A stretch of 64,000 bases of DNA from the NCBI RefSeq assembly GCF_000313135.1, contig NW_004457654.1:1192730-1256729 (forward strand), in the 5' to 3' direction. A program made the translations under genes and the position numbers. Shown here in pieces: positions 10,584 through 22,402 of this stretch. Within the stretch, counting starts at the first letter, position 1, and each line of letters begins with the position of its first letter. This DNA is from Acanthamoeba castellanii str. Neff (Eukaryota; Discosea; Longamoebia; Acanthamoebidae). The notes under the pieces are model-generated. The model was not told the DNA's origin and searched no databases. It was given only the letters and a program-made list of their open reading frames with translations.

Positions 10584-12760
10584 ATGGACAACGGAGGGGA
10601 CTTGTGGGAAGAGTTGCCAGACGAGCTGGTGTTGGAGGTGAGGAAGTGGCTGCGAACGTCCGTGCGAGACTTGGTCGCTTGGGCCTCGACCTGCAGCCGC
10701 TTCCTCCACCTGACCAACGAACCCGCCCTCTGGGCGGGCCTCTTCTCGCTCGCGATGGCCAAGGCGCGAAGTTGGCTGCCGCCCGATTGCCTCAAGGTGC
10801 TCGAGGAAGAGGAGAACGACCAGGCCAGCAGTGGTGGCAACATGGGGGCTGTTTCTGTGTTCGGCCAGGTGGCCATCAGCACCGAAAGCAGCCTTGAGGC
10901 CTTGCCTTTGGCTGGTGCGTAAACTTACGCCCACCGCAGTCGTGCCGGAAGTTTCTGTTCTTCATGCTACTCACCTAGCCGAATGTCCTTGTGCAGGAGC
11001 GACGTTGGCACAGGTGTTCGCTTGGCACTGCGAGCGGAAAGGTGTGCAGCCCTTTCCTCCGTCTCGAGGTACACACATGTGCACTCCGCACAGTGCCGAG
11101 TGATTGTGCACAGGTCTCTTTGTCTGTTGCGCTCACTCTCGCACGTGATGCAGTGCGCTCTTTCGTGACGTGGAAGGAATGTTACCGGTGGCACTGCCGC
11201 GAGTTGTTGGATGCCAGCAATCCAGAACGCCTGGCCGGCCTGCAGCGCGGGCACCTGCCGTCCTTGTTCTCCCTGTTTGCGCTCTGCCAGCAGGTGAGCA
11301 CCATTCACCCACCCTCGCTGCCGCCACACCCGCTGAACCAATGTGTGCATGTGATCATATGGTGCAGGCGGTCCGGGTGGTGAAAACCGAACGCAATGTG
11401 TTGCATATCAAAGGCCCGATTGTGGTCGTGGGCAACATCATGGCCCAATATGTCGACCTGCTTCAGATTCTAGTGTCGAGTGCGTTGCCACCTCTCATTC
11501 TCTCTCCACACGCACAATCTTACAACTCATTCCCCTTCCCTACTTAGATGGCGAACCGCCGGAAACGAGGTACCTCTTCTTGGGCGACTACGTGAACCGC
11601 GGGGAACACAGCATCCTCACCTTGTCCCTCTTGCTGGCGCTCAAAGTACCAACTGATCTCCGACTTCGCTTCCTCCTAGCCATCATTCTCTTTCTGTACT
11701 CATGCCTTCTCAGGTGCGCTACCCGGCTCATGTGCATCTCCTCAGGGGCAACCACGAGTCCAAGGGAATGGCTTACCAGTGCTCACACCTCCTCCTTCCT
11801 GCACCTCTCTCTACCTCTCTTCTGCTGCGTGGCCTCACCTTCATTTCGTCGCCACTCTTGCGAATCGACAGATACAGTCTCCACGAGGAATGTCCGGGGA
11901 CGTACGGTACTGGCGTGGCCCTGGAACTTTTGTTCGAGGTCTTCCGTTGCCTCCCGTTGGCAGCCGTGGTCAACGAGACAGTAGGCGCACCCCTCTCCAC
12001 ATACTCGCTGCACCAACTAAGTGGTGATCTCCTACACTTTCGTTACACGAAGATCTTCTGCGTTCACAGCGGGCTTAGTCCCTCCGCAAGCACAATCGAG
12101 GATCTGGCTCACATCGATCGGTACAGCAATCCCTCATTTACTAACTTGCCGTGGTGTGTAGTTGCCCTTACCTTTTGCTTTCCGCCCCACATAACACCAG
12201 ATTCAGCCAAAATGATGAGACGGAGGGAATAATGGTCGACCTTGTGTGGTCGCACCCAAACCCTGACGAAGGATGGGGAATCAATCCCGCGGGTACGTCT
12301 GACATACATCACCGAGAGGTTGGTGGGGCTCACCTCGCTGACTCCACAGCGTCTGGTCGACCAGGTGCTGGATATGAGTGGGGTCCGGACATCACTGCGA
12401 CTTGGTGCGCTCAAAACCGCCTGGAGAAGATAGTGCGCGCACAGTTCACCATGGAGGTACTGGTGGAGGTCAAGCTGGCCATCCACAACGACGAGCAACT
12501 CCCACGTGTGACACTCGTTTTTATATAGGGCTACGAGTGGCATCACGACAAGACAGTGTTGACGCTGTGCAGCTCACCCAACTACGTGCGGCGGTGCGGG
12601 AACAAGGGCGCGGTGCTGCTCATCTCCGACTCTGGCGAACTCACTGTGTACGCGACACGCAACACGCAACAAGACACGACACAACGTGAAGACTGCACTG
12701 TTGTTTTCACTCACCCTTGCGCTTGGCCAGTTCCATATTTTTCGAGTCCGTGAGTGTTGA
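10584..12760 (+). CDS. F-box protein fused to a degenerate PPP-type Ser/Thr phosphatase
   Basis: Twelve exons: 10584-10914, 10997-11068, 11154-11293, 11368-11479, 11548-11645, 11714-11778, 11872-11980, 12053-12120, 12201-12292, 12365-12456, 12529-12645, 12731-12760; 441 residues. Residues ~7-55 are an F-box (LWEELPDELVLEVRKWL). Residues ~180-440 follow PP1/PP2A closely (YLFLGDYVNRG, RGNHE, LVWSHPNPDEGWG, LTLCSSPNY). Key residues differ: GDIHG is GNIMA (N204, M206), GDYVDRG has N235, and the RAHQ histidine is Gln389. Three of six expected metal ligands are missing, so it is probably a pseudophosphatase, perhaps a substrate-binding arm of an SCF ligase. The last intron is inferred from a better C-terminal match; reading through would add a short tail instead. 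Confidence 0.8.
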
Positions 12761-12943
12761 TGCAGAGTCCATGCCCTTTTGGGGAATACCGGCACAATAA
12801 CGGCACCAAAATAAATAAAAATATATCAAAATAAATTTGCGTTGGTGTTTGTCGTTTCCTGTTTCTATTTCACCTTTCATCAAATACGCGCGGCAGGGCT
12901 CATCTATCCACACCTGAAGTCTGCGATCGTCCAGAGCTCATCT

Positions 12944-15900
12944 ATGCTAGGACGCATATTTTCCGAGTGGGACCAACGTACGTTGCAACTTACCTTGGTG
13001 GATATGATTGAGATGGTAGAAATCTGATGAGTTGGCTCTCCTCTACTTCGCCTAATCTGCAGCCGGGCGTACAAGGCAGGGCTCGCCCCCCAGGCCGTCT
13101 CCACCACCCGCGCCGGGTGAGGTGGGCAAGGGCCTGGAGAACAAGGAGGGCCAGAACAACTGCTTTCTCAACGTGGCCATCCAGAGCCTGTGGCACCTGC
13201 TGCCCTTCACCTCGCGCTTTGCCAACTGCGAGCACCACCAGCACCGAGAGCACTGCGTCTTCTGCGCCCTCAAGGTATGTAGGCTCTCTTGGCGATCGCA
13301 CCCAAACGAGTAGAAGCCGGAGGACCTAAGTTCGCGCTCGTGTCTATGTCCGTCTAGGTGATCCTTACCAACTTCGAGTTCAGCGAAGAGGCGGTGCTGC
13401 CTCCGCAAGTGCTGCGGATAACGCTGGATTCTCTGTACAGAGCCGAGGGCAAGTTCAAGCTTGGCGAGATCGTACTATTCTCTCCGATCTCGCGTCGTGT
13501 CGTGTCGCGTCGCGTCGCGTCGTGTCGTGTCGGTGTGTGCGTCGTTTTTGGTACTCACCTGCGCCACTGTACTGGACTTCTCAAACGCAGGAAGACGCGG
13601 CCGAAACGTTGGAAGCCATCCTCGAAAACCTGCACGAATGTATAGCGGCCGATCAGCAGGCACCGCCCGGCCACCTGGAGCAAACGAACAAAGACGCCGA
13701 CGTCGACAAGGGGTGCCAGCCTCCCTGCGTCGCCCACCAGGCCTTCGGTACCACGCCACACCCGCAGCTCTCAATGGCCTGAGTACTGAATGCACTGCTG
13801 ATCGCGGTCCGCACTGCGGTCGTCTCAGGCATTGACGTGTTGGAGCAAATCTCGTGCCCTCGCTGCCAGGAAGATTCCGAGCCTCTTGTGTCCTCGTCGT
13901 GGCTTTACTATGTATATAGCTCGAGTATAAGGTGCGTACACGGCATGTGTGCGTCGCGGCTTCGTTGGAAAAATGGTAATCGCGGTAGATGCCTGACTCC
14001 CTGTTTGTCGCGTCTCCGAACGTGCAGAAAGCTGCGCGAGAGCCATTCGAGCATGTCATTCGGCGAAATCCTGCACACGATCGCCGATCAGGACCGACGA
14101 ACCTGTCCCAATGAAGTACGCTGCCCACTCACGCCAACGAAGCGTTGCTGTCGCTCGCAACGTTGGTGGTTCCGTTGCTTACACCACTGCAGCGGTGTAA
14201 ACAGGAAGCCTGCCCTGTCAAGCGGTACTTGCTGCGTGAGCCTGACATATTTACATTGGGTGCGTGTATCCTCCTTTTTCCGTTCAAACGGTGATACTAA
14301 TAAAATATATATATAAAAATAATACTAATAATATTTTTAATACTAGACCTCGTGTGGGACAGCGACGCGCCTTCGCCCGCGGTCATTGTCGACGTGCTCT
14401 CGAGCATCTCAACGACCCTCGTACTCGACCGCGTCTTCAACGGCGGCGCATCTCCGCGCCGCTACCGCCTGAAGGGCATGATCTGCTACTATGGTACTCA
14501 CCGCCCGCATCGTTACGTGAACGCTCCTAATCAAGAGCCTGCACCCACTACAGGCAAACACTATGACGCCTACTTCTACAATCCTCAACGCGGCCGATGG
14601 GTCGTGTTCGACGATGCCACCGTGAAGGAAGTGGGCCCGTCCTTCGACGATGTGATCAACAAGTGCCGGCTGGGCCACTTTCAGCCTTCGATCCTCTTCT
14701 ACGAGGGAGCGGCCATCGAGGAGAAAAAGAAGCCAGCTGCCGAGTCCGCCCCGAAACCCGCAATGACGCTTGACCAGGTATTGCTCGTGTGTGTGTGTGT
14801 GTGTTTGTGTGGTGTGGTGGGCGCACTCACTGAGACGATATTATTGTTACCTGGTAGCCACTGGTCGACCTCAACTTCGACGAACCCAACAAGGAGGGAG
14901 GGAACACGGCTCCAGTCCAGCGCAAAGCAGCTGATAATAACCACGCCCGCCCGATCCCCATCACGAATTCTAAACCCGACCCCGACCCCGAGTACAAGCA
15001 GACCAAGCGGTATCTCAAGGACTGCCTGGTCGACGTCATCACGCTCATCGAAATGGTCTCGTCGCCTCCGCTGCAAGTCGGTACGTCAACCTTCCCTCTC
15101 CCCCAACGTCGCCAGCGCAGAGCTCTCACCCGTAGTCTACCAGATCTGGAGATTCTGTTGGTGACGGCCACCAGCCTGCTGGGCAACATCAACGAGATCG
15201 TGGACGCGTTCGAGCGGCGGCGTGCCTCGCAGGAACAGAAGCACGGGAGCGACTGGGCTTACTCGCTGACCGAGGTCGACGATGCGGCGGTCTCGGCGCG
15301 CCGGCGGCTCGGCGAGCTGACCCACCACACGACGGACCTCAAGCTCCAGCGCGGCCGGCTCATCGACCGAATGAAGCACTACGAGGCGGCCGTCAAGTCC
15401 GCGCAGAAGCACCGGGTCGGCATGCAGGCCGCCCAGATGATGGAGGCCGACCTCGTGCTGAGCGTGCTGAGCGGACTCAAGAACACGCTCGAGGCCATCA
15501 CCCTCCTCCACCACGCCGACCGCCAGAGGGCCAAGGCCACGAAGCCAAGCCCTAGCCCGCCGAGTCTCCCGCCGCGCCCGACCGACGCAGTCATCGACGG
15601 CGGACGATCGCCGCCGCACGGCACGTTGGGGGCCTACGCAGGTCCCTCACCCACGCTTCATTTTGCGCAGCCGACCTCGTCGTCGCTGGCGGCAGCGTCA
15701 TTCACTCCGCCGGTGTACTTCATTCCGCCGTCGCCCGCCCCGCTGCTGGCCAGCCCGTCGGCAGTCAGTCCGCCCCACCACGGGCCGTACTACGGCGGGA
15801 CGCCACTAGCGCCCTCCGCATCTCCTCCTGAGGTGGTCCTTCTCCCGTCCCAGATCGCCCGCGGAAGAACCGCACGAGCCGTCAGGCCTGTGTACACCAC

Positions 15901-16106
15901 CACTCCGCCCACGCGACCTCTCGGCGGGCCCAGGTCCGTTATGCGTGTGTTTGGTTGGTTGCGTGTGTGTGTAGTCGTGCGTGTGCGGTCGTGTGCGATT
16001 GTCGTTGGTGGCTGACAATGCGCGCAGGTACCAATGGAACTCGTACACACGGGATTGGAGCCCGATTGAGGACCTCTCCGACTTCCTCCGGTTCGACTCT
16101 CCATAG
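12944..16106 (+). CDS. USP53/54-like ubiquitin-specific protease
   Basis: Twelve exons: 12944-12977, 13063-13274, 13358-13471, 13591-13747, 13829-13931, 14028-14115, 14193-14259, 14347-14493, 14554-14777, 14858-15080, 15144-15933, 16028-16106; 745 residues. The USP domain follows the USP53/54 branch: Cys box GQNNCFLNVAIQSLW, EDAAETLEAILENLHECI, zinc-ribbon cysteines CPRC, LVWDSDAP, GMICYYGKHYDAYFY (His box) and WVVFDDATVKEVG (Asp). Cys, His and Asp are all present, so activity is possible. The C-terminal ~300 residues have a helical segment and then a Pro/Ser-rich tail. The first exon (MLGRIFSEWDQ) is the least certain. Human USP53/54 prefer K63-linked chains; whether that holds here is unknown. 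Confidence 0.85.
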
Positions 16107-16227
16107 ACAGACCACAACGTAACTACTTGCCTGTAGTGCTGGAGGAGCAACAGCAACAACAAAAAGAGAGGAGCGATCGCGGATGGTGTGACGAGGTTTT
16201 GGGGGGAGGGGGGTAGTGGAGTGCATC

Positions 16228-16506
16228 CGAAGTAACACCCTTCCTTCGGCGCTCCTCCATTCTTTGCGTAGATTGGTCCGTCCCTCTTGATGGTCAGCCG
16301 AGTTGATGAGCCCAAGCTTGTGGGAAGGGCAGAAATCGAGCTTTTTCTGTGGGCTGGGGCACAACTGCGCCGGGCGGCAAGCCCATTCTCCCTTTATTCC
16401 TGATGAGAACCACAAGGGGTGGGTTGGTGGCTGGCAACAGGACAGGAATGGAGGAGGGGCCTGCATTCTGGGTACGGAGGAGCGCCGAAGGAAGGGTGTT
16501 ACTTCG
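16228..16506. repeat. Perfect 31-bp inverted repeat, possible MITE or hairpin
   Basis: The 31 bases at 16228-16258 (starting CGAAGTAACACCC) recur exactly as the reverse complement at 16476-16506, with a 217-bp spacer. Both arms lie next to G- or C-runs (about 16200-16214 and 16541-16551). The element sits in the 620-bp intergenic region 16107-16726, which otherwise shows no gene. Its structure resembles a small non-autonomous transposon or a long hairpin, but no target-site duplication was identified. Confidence 0.55.
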
Positions 16507-16726
16507 ATATATTGTCGCCAACAGAACTTGATCATCAACCCCCCCCCCACCCTCCGCTGTCGCTCCTCCCTTTTGTTGGGTGGGCATGGCTTGAGTACCA
16601 AGCAATCCGAAGCAAAGTCATTGCATTTCCATCGAAAATTCTACTTTCTGTTCCACCTCAGCCAAGTTGCACGGGAATTTCTGCTCCTTTCCTGATCCGT
16701 TTCGCCGGCGTCTGTCTCGTCTAAGC

Positions 16727-18417
16727 ATGAACGCGGAACGTCTCAAACATCCCTTCTCAGTAAAGCCCCATCCGCAGGTGCTAGCTCCACACACACCTCA
16801 AGCAACCAACACTCCCCAAACAAACAACATCACGGTGAGAATGCACAGACTGATGCGAAAGCTGAGGCGAGAGCTGTCGTTGAACGGCCACCATCAGCAT
16901 CTCAGCGAGGAGGAGGCCATGCGACAGGTGCTTCTGCAGCACGCTCTGGCCCGACAGGAGGAGCAGGAGAGGTGGCAACGCTTGGCCTTCGCAGAAGCAG
17001 AGGCCCAGCACCAGGCGGCCCTCGCCGCTGCATCGATGGCACCAGCAACCCCTCCATTTTTAGCTCCGAACTACGCGGCCTACGTAAACCAGGCGACGGG
17101 GATACCGCAGTGGACTGGAGCGGCGGCCCCGGGTCCCTACGCCCAGCCGATGGCGAGTTTAACTCCGAACGTGGCCGACGAGGAGGTTCAGGTGCAACGG
17201 GCGCTGGAGGAGTCGCGGCGCGAGGAGGAAGAGCGAAAGCGAAGGCAGGCGGCGGCCGAAGAGGAAGAACGAAGGGCGATCGCCCAGCGGCAGCGAGAAA
17301 GCGAAGAGGAGTTCTACAGGATGCAGCAACGACAAACTGCCTTCATCCACGACGTCGAGCATCAAGAAGACGAAGAAGAAGATGAAGAAGATGACGAAGC
17401 GCGCCGGGCAGCGCTGGAAGAAGCCAAGCAGGTCCAGCTCGCCCTCCAGCTCTCCCTGGCCGAGCAGAAGCTTCGAGCCCGTCCACAGCAGCAGCAGACC
17501 TGGGACGGCCTGCGGGCCGAGGGCTTCGCTGACGACGAGCCATCGCACCACTTCTTCGATCATGGCGGCCACCACGAGGCCTACGACCGACGGAAGGGGA
17601 AGGAGAAGGTGGTCGATGACGATGAAAAGGAGGACGGAGGCGCGGATGATGAGCGCGAACTGGCCCTGCGGCTGTCTCAGCTGGTGCACTTGCCGCCGGA
17701 GGCGCGTGCTCGGGAGGAGCAGGCCATCTACCGCGCAGCGCTCATCAACGAACAGGTTTGCATTCGTGTTTGTGACGCACGCATCACGCACCACACACGC
17801 TCACCAGACGACACGACACCACACGACACACAGAATCGAGAGTTTCAGGAGTCACAGCGGACAGACATGGTGAAGGAGGACCAGAAGCTCCAGGAACAGA
17901 TCGAGCGCGACCGCGCCCTCGCGCTAATCGCACGCGCTCGAAACAAAGAAGCTGCACTCCTGCCCGAACCGCCCACAGGTGTGTAACACACACACACGCA
18001 CGCACACACACACGACACACACACACACACACACGGACTCATGTGAAGTGTCAACACACAGGCACGGAGGGCGCAACGGAGCTGGTGGTGCGGATGCCGG
18101 ATGGCGGGCGTACGCGCAGGCGTTTCCCGCCCGACGCCACCCTGCAGGCCATCAAGGACTGGGTCGACGTCGAGCTGGCCAAGTCGCACCAGACCGAGCT
18201 CGACAAGCTGAGCATTGTCAACGACGACGACAACGACAACGACAACGAAGAGGGCGAGGCGGTGGCAGTGGTGCGGACCCAGGCCGGGTCGTATCTGGTG
18301 GGCGGCTATGACCTTGTGACGGATTTCCCGCGGCGCGCGTTCACCGACATGCGCGTGAGCGCGAGCCAGGCCGGCCTTTGTCCTCGCGCCCTGCTCAACC
18401 TTTCCCGCAAGCAATAA
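16727..18417 (+). CDS. UIM/UBX-domain protein
   Basis: Three exons: 16727-17755, 17834-17978, 18062-18417; 509 residues. The C-terminal ~85 residues form a UBX domain (ELVVRMPDGGRTRRRFPPDA, then YDLVTDFPRRAF), the fold that docks on Cdc48/p97. The middle is acidic and coiled, with three UIM-like helices (EEVQVQRALEESRREEE, AKQVQLALQLSLAEQ, RELALRLSQL) that would bind ubiquitin. The combination suggests a p97 adaptor for ubiquitylated clients. The first intron could be read through without a stop, but its borders gtttgc...cacag and CA-rich content argue for splicing. The start is the first in-frame ATG. Confidence 0.8.
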
Positions 18418-18562
18418 CCAACCACGCGCTCGTGTGTAGCGTGACACTCACGACACGACACGACACGACACGAGCATGTGTAACATTGTGTGTACATAGT
18501 TTTTTATTTCTAAACAAACGGGTCATGTAGCTGGACACAGTCACAGTCCTGGGAGGGTTCGA

Positions 18563-20604
18563 CTACTTGCGTACGAAGAGGTAGGTGCCCTGGGAGGTGT
18601 TCATGAGGTCGTCCAGAACCAGCCCGGTCAGCTGCTGCACCAGCTCCGCTCCCTGGTTGGTCACCTTGGTGTTCCACATGTTGAAGTTACGCAACGCCGC
18701 CAGCTCCTGCACACACACACGACACACACACATGTCACGGCACGCATCAGCCCAGCCACACACATGACACACGACACACACGACACACACGACACACGAC
18801 ACAACACGACACACACAAGATAAACAAAAAATGAGCGGCCAGAGGCAAATGTGGGACTGGAGGCGAGTTTGTACCCCGATGTGGGCGAGACCCGAATCGG
18901 TGAGCTGGTCGCAGCCCACGTCGAGCGCCGTGAGGTGCGGATAGCGGCCCTTGGCCAGCTCCAGGAGGCCTGCACAGCTCTTGGTCATTCAAGAACAACT
19001 CAATCGAGTGTGTGCGTGTGTGCCGTGTGTGCCGTGTGCCGCGTGCCGCGTGAGCAGAGGAGGACGTGCCTTTGTTGCCGAAGCGTGGGCAACCGGTGGT
19101 CTTGAAGGAGGTGAGCCGGTGGAGGACCGTCAAGTAGCGCGAGAACTTCCCCCCGACGTTGGTGTAGGGCAGCGAAAGCGCAGTCAGATTCGGCAGCTTT
19201 GCCAGTCCCGGCCCTGCGCGACGCACACACGCGCCCACACCACCGCACACGCACACGCACACGCCTGTCTGTAATGCAGAAATGGGGCAAAGATGGCTCG
19301 GCGTGGTGTGGTACGTACCGAGCGCGCGGTGGGTGATGGCGGTCTTGCCCACGTCGAGCGAACGCAGCTGAGACAGCTCCATCAGCGCTGGGATGCCTTC
19401 ATCAGTGAGCTCGGTCTTGGAGAGGTTGAGCAGCGTCAGCGACGACAGCTTGCCCACGTCAGCCGCGAACTGTAGACAAAATAACTTGGTCAGTCACCCA
19501 CGCACGCACACACGACACACACACACACGACACACACTGACGCACGCGCACGCACGAACGCACCTGATCGGTGAAGCCGACGTTGAGCGAGATGTCGAGG
19601 TGGGTGAGCGAGGCGAGGGAGCCGAGGAAGGACCAGTCGGCGATGCCCGGGTTGAAGGCCAGGTTGAGCGTGTGAAGCGACGCGCCGAGGCCCTTGAGCA
19701 GCCGCACGCCGTCATCGCGCACGAGCGTCCTCGAGGCCTGGAAGTCGGTCAACTGGCGCACCTCACCGTAGTCCTCCTCCGCCCACGAGTCCGGCGCCTC
19801 CTTGCGCTTGAGCAGCGTGTAGAGCGCCTTGTCCGGGAATCGCGTGCCATTCACTGCCGCACACCACAATTGTTATTATTCCTGATTTCATAATAATATG
19901 AAACAAAATACAAAATAAAAATGATCACGTACCGGAGACGTCCTGGAGGTCTTCGAGGGAGTTGAGGGCGGCGAGGGCGTAGTAGGTGATCATGGTGCCG
20001 CCGACGTGGACCCTACGCAAGTTGGGGCAGTGGGTACCCTGATGCGCACAGCGTGCGGTGTGGGGCGTGGAGTCAGAGATGATTCCACGATAGACCCACG
20101 ACGTCCTCCGCAGGGCGGCGTACGAGAGGGGCGAGGCCCGCATCGGTGATCCGCTTGCATCGATCGACGAACAGAGAACGCAACTGCGGCATGCACTTCA
20201 GACATTCTGCCAGTCCACTGGACATAACCAAGACCGAAGGCGTTAGACCCTCTCCGTGTGCGTGTGCGTGTGCGGTGGTGCGTGTGCGGTGGTACGTGTG
20301 CGTGTGCGTGTATGTGTGCGTACGTGTCTGTGATGCGATAGGAGTTGGAGAGGTCCAGATAGGTGAGCGACGAGTAGCCCTTGAGCACGTCCAGCCAGGT
20401 GTCCTCGACCGCCTTGATAAAGAAAACTCTGAGGAATGCACACAAGACTCGAAACATCAAAGTGAATAATGCCGGGCAGGGTCGTACCCTGATGTTGGAG
20501 AGGAACAGCGTCTCTACGGGGAATGCTTTGAAGAATTCCAGGGCTTCGAGCGTGAGCCGCTCCGTGCGATGTAGGTACAGCAAGATGCGCTCGATCACCT
20601 CTGT

Positions 20605-20638
<34 letters not shown>

Positions 20639-20809
20639 CAACAACAACAACAACACGTGCACCATTGAACGCTCGAACAGGCAGGGTGGTGCAAGTGCGG
20701 GGTGGGGAATGCTTACCAATGGGCAGTGCGGGCAGCTTTCTGGCAATGTGGGGCGCCTTCCAGCTCTCATCCGTGCAGATGAACTCCACGCACTTCTCCT
20801 TCAGCGGCA
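18563..20809 (-). CDS. Leucine-rich-repeat protein, 5' end lost in assembly gap
   Basis: Ten exons were traced on the minus strand: 20717-20809, 20488-20600, 20324-20412, 20124-20217, 19933-20038, 19564-19853, 19319-19469, 19070-19213, 18875-18969, 18563-18706. The upstream part lies in or beyond the N gap. Repeats have the RNI/cysteine-containing LRR style, e.g. LTYLDLSNSYRITDT, LRSLFVDRCKRITDAGL, LTLLNLSKTELTDEGI, LTALDVGCDQLTDSGL. The first visible exon (KEKCVEFICTDE) may be an N-terminal helical module. Such proteins are often substrate receptors of F-box ligases, but no F-box is visible. The intron after 19070 needs a GC donor (AAAG|GCACGT) to keep frame. The protein ends YLFVRK. Confidence 0.75.
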
Positions 20810-20852
20810 CTGTGTTTGTCACACCCACGTCAGTGAACCAACACACACACAC

Positions 20853-21235
20853 NNNNNNNNNNNNNNNNNNNNNNNNNNNNNNNNNNNNNNNNNNNNNNNN
20901 NNNNNNNNNNNNNNNNNNNNNNNNNNNNNNNNNNNNNNNNNNNNNNNNNNNNNNNNNNNNNNNNNNNNNNNNNNNNNNNNNNNNNNNNNNNNNNNNNNNN
21001 NNNNNNNNNNNNNNNNNNNNNNNNNNNNNNNNNNNNNNNNNNNNNNNNNNNNNNNNNNNNNNNNNNNNNNNNNNNNNNNNNNNNNNNNNNNNNNNNNNNN
21101 NNNNNNNNNNNNNNNNNNNNNNNNNNNNNNNNNNNNNNNNNNNNNNNNNNNNNNNNNNNNNNNNNNNNNNNNNNNNNNNNNNNNNNNNNNNNNNNNNNNN
21201 NNNNNNNNNNNNNNNNNNNNNNNNNNNNNNNNNNN
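20853..21235. other. Assembly gap (383 N)
   Basis: The gap begins inside a CA run (20840-20852) that belongs to an intron of the LRR gene. It removes the 5' end of that gene. Simple-repeat sequence is the probable cause. Confidence 0.99.
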
Positions 21236-21297
21236 GCATGAAGGCCTCCAGCACCACCCGCGCCTCGCGCATGCTGTCCTCCCGCTCCTTGGCCGAG

Positions 21298-21887
21298 CTA
21301 GGCTGCGGCAGCCGGGTCGGCCTCGGGCTCGGCCTCGGCTTCGGCCTCTTTATCGTCGACGAGGGCCGGCAGCTGGCGCATGAGCTCGGGCGCCACCTGC
21401 GAGGCTTCGAGCTCGTCGTGGTCGAGGTAGCGGACGACGTTGGCCATGGGGAAATTGAGGGCCTGGTGGTCGTAGCGGCTCTTGATCTCCACCCGGTGCA
21501 GCGACTTCACCAAGACGATGAACCTGGACACGAAGAAGAAGAAGAAGAAGATCATCAATGATTGCAACTATCATGATGGTGCGGCTGCCAATAACGCATG
21601 CCATGACGTTATATACCTGCTGCCAGGGTTGTTGGGGTAGTATGCGTTGACCACGCGCAGCAACACACCCACGCGGTTCTGCTCGGCTTCTTCGGCTGAA
21701 GGGTTGTGAGCGTGGTGCCAGGTGAAGAAGAAGAAGAAAGATGAAGGTGAAGGTGATATGTTTACTTACCGGCGAGGATGTCGGTGGCGCTGGGGGTGTA
21801 GAGAAGGGCGAAGACGCGCTGCTTGTGGACCTTGTTGAGGACGAAGTGGACCAGCCGCTCGGCCCACGGCTCGAAGATGCTGAGAGG
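21298..21887 (-). CDS. 3' part of an unrecognised gene
   Basis: Three exons on the minus strand keep phase: 21770-21887, 21617-21695, 21298-21523, ending in a stop at 21298-21300. The translation is protein-like (PLSIFEPWAERLVHFVLNKV; NRVGVLLRVVNAYYPNN; FPMANVVRYLDHDELEASQ) with an acidic Ala/Glu tail (DKEAEAEAEPEADPAAAA). I do not recognise the family; it may be an alpha-helical repeat protein. The 5' part is unresolved: the first exon frame stays open to an ATG at 22112, but that extension contains a long G/C run and does not look coding. The acceptor at 21888 (ctgcag) suggests further exons upstream, perhaps displaced by the odd sequence at 21.9-22.4 kb. Confidence 0.5.
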
Positions 21888-22402
21888 CTGCAGGCACCCC
21901 GGAAACACCACTACGCTTGCGACCCCCCCCCGCTCTCGTTTTTCAGCAAGACTCGACGGCACGAAGATCACAGTCAAGAAACAGAAGAAGTGAGAACCAA
22001 TGGGTGCACAGAACAGGGGCACACTCAGCATCTGATTTGAATCCATCAAAAGTGGTTGAGAGAAGAAGTTAAGCCAGCACAAGCCTTGTCTCTTGAGCTT
22101 TTTTGTGGACATGAGGAATTCCTTGAAGCTGGCTTTCAGGCGGGTATGGCTTCCTCTACTCCTTTCACCACAGATGACCCTGCACCATCTCCTTCATAGG
22201 TTTATGGTGTGCTCCATCATGATGAACATAACTGCAGGTCTAACCTGCACGTGAGCCAGGCGCATGTGGCGAGTGAAGATGGGAACGTTAATGAAATTTC
22301 AACCAAAAGCCTTCGGTTGTGGCTCCTGGCTCAACAAACCTGCTGGAGCAGTCGTGGACAAGAGAAAGAAACAGAAGAAGGATGCAACAAGAGCTGAAGA
22401 CC
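21888..22402. other. Unexplained A/T-richer stretch between two genes
   Basis: This ~515-bp stretch lacks the splice-site style of its surroundings. It contains a C-run (about 21925-21935) and long partly open frames on both strands interrupted by stops, for example plus-strand codons around 22120-22400. It may be a decayed insertion or unrecognised exons of the minus-strand gene. No known element was identified. Confidence 0.35.

Noticed and set aside
21770..22112. Start of the unknown minus-strand gene at an ATG at 22112
   Set aside because: The extension includes a run of C/G and non-protein-like sequence; an acceptor at 21888 is more likely.
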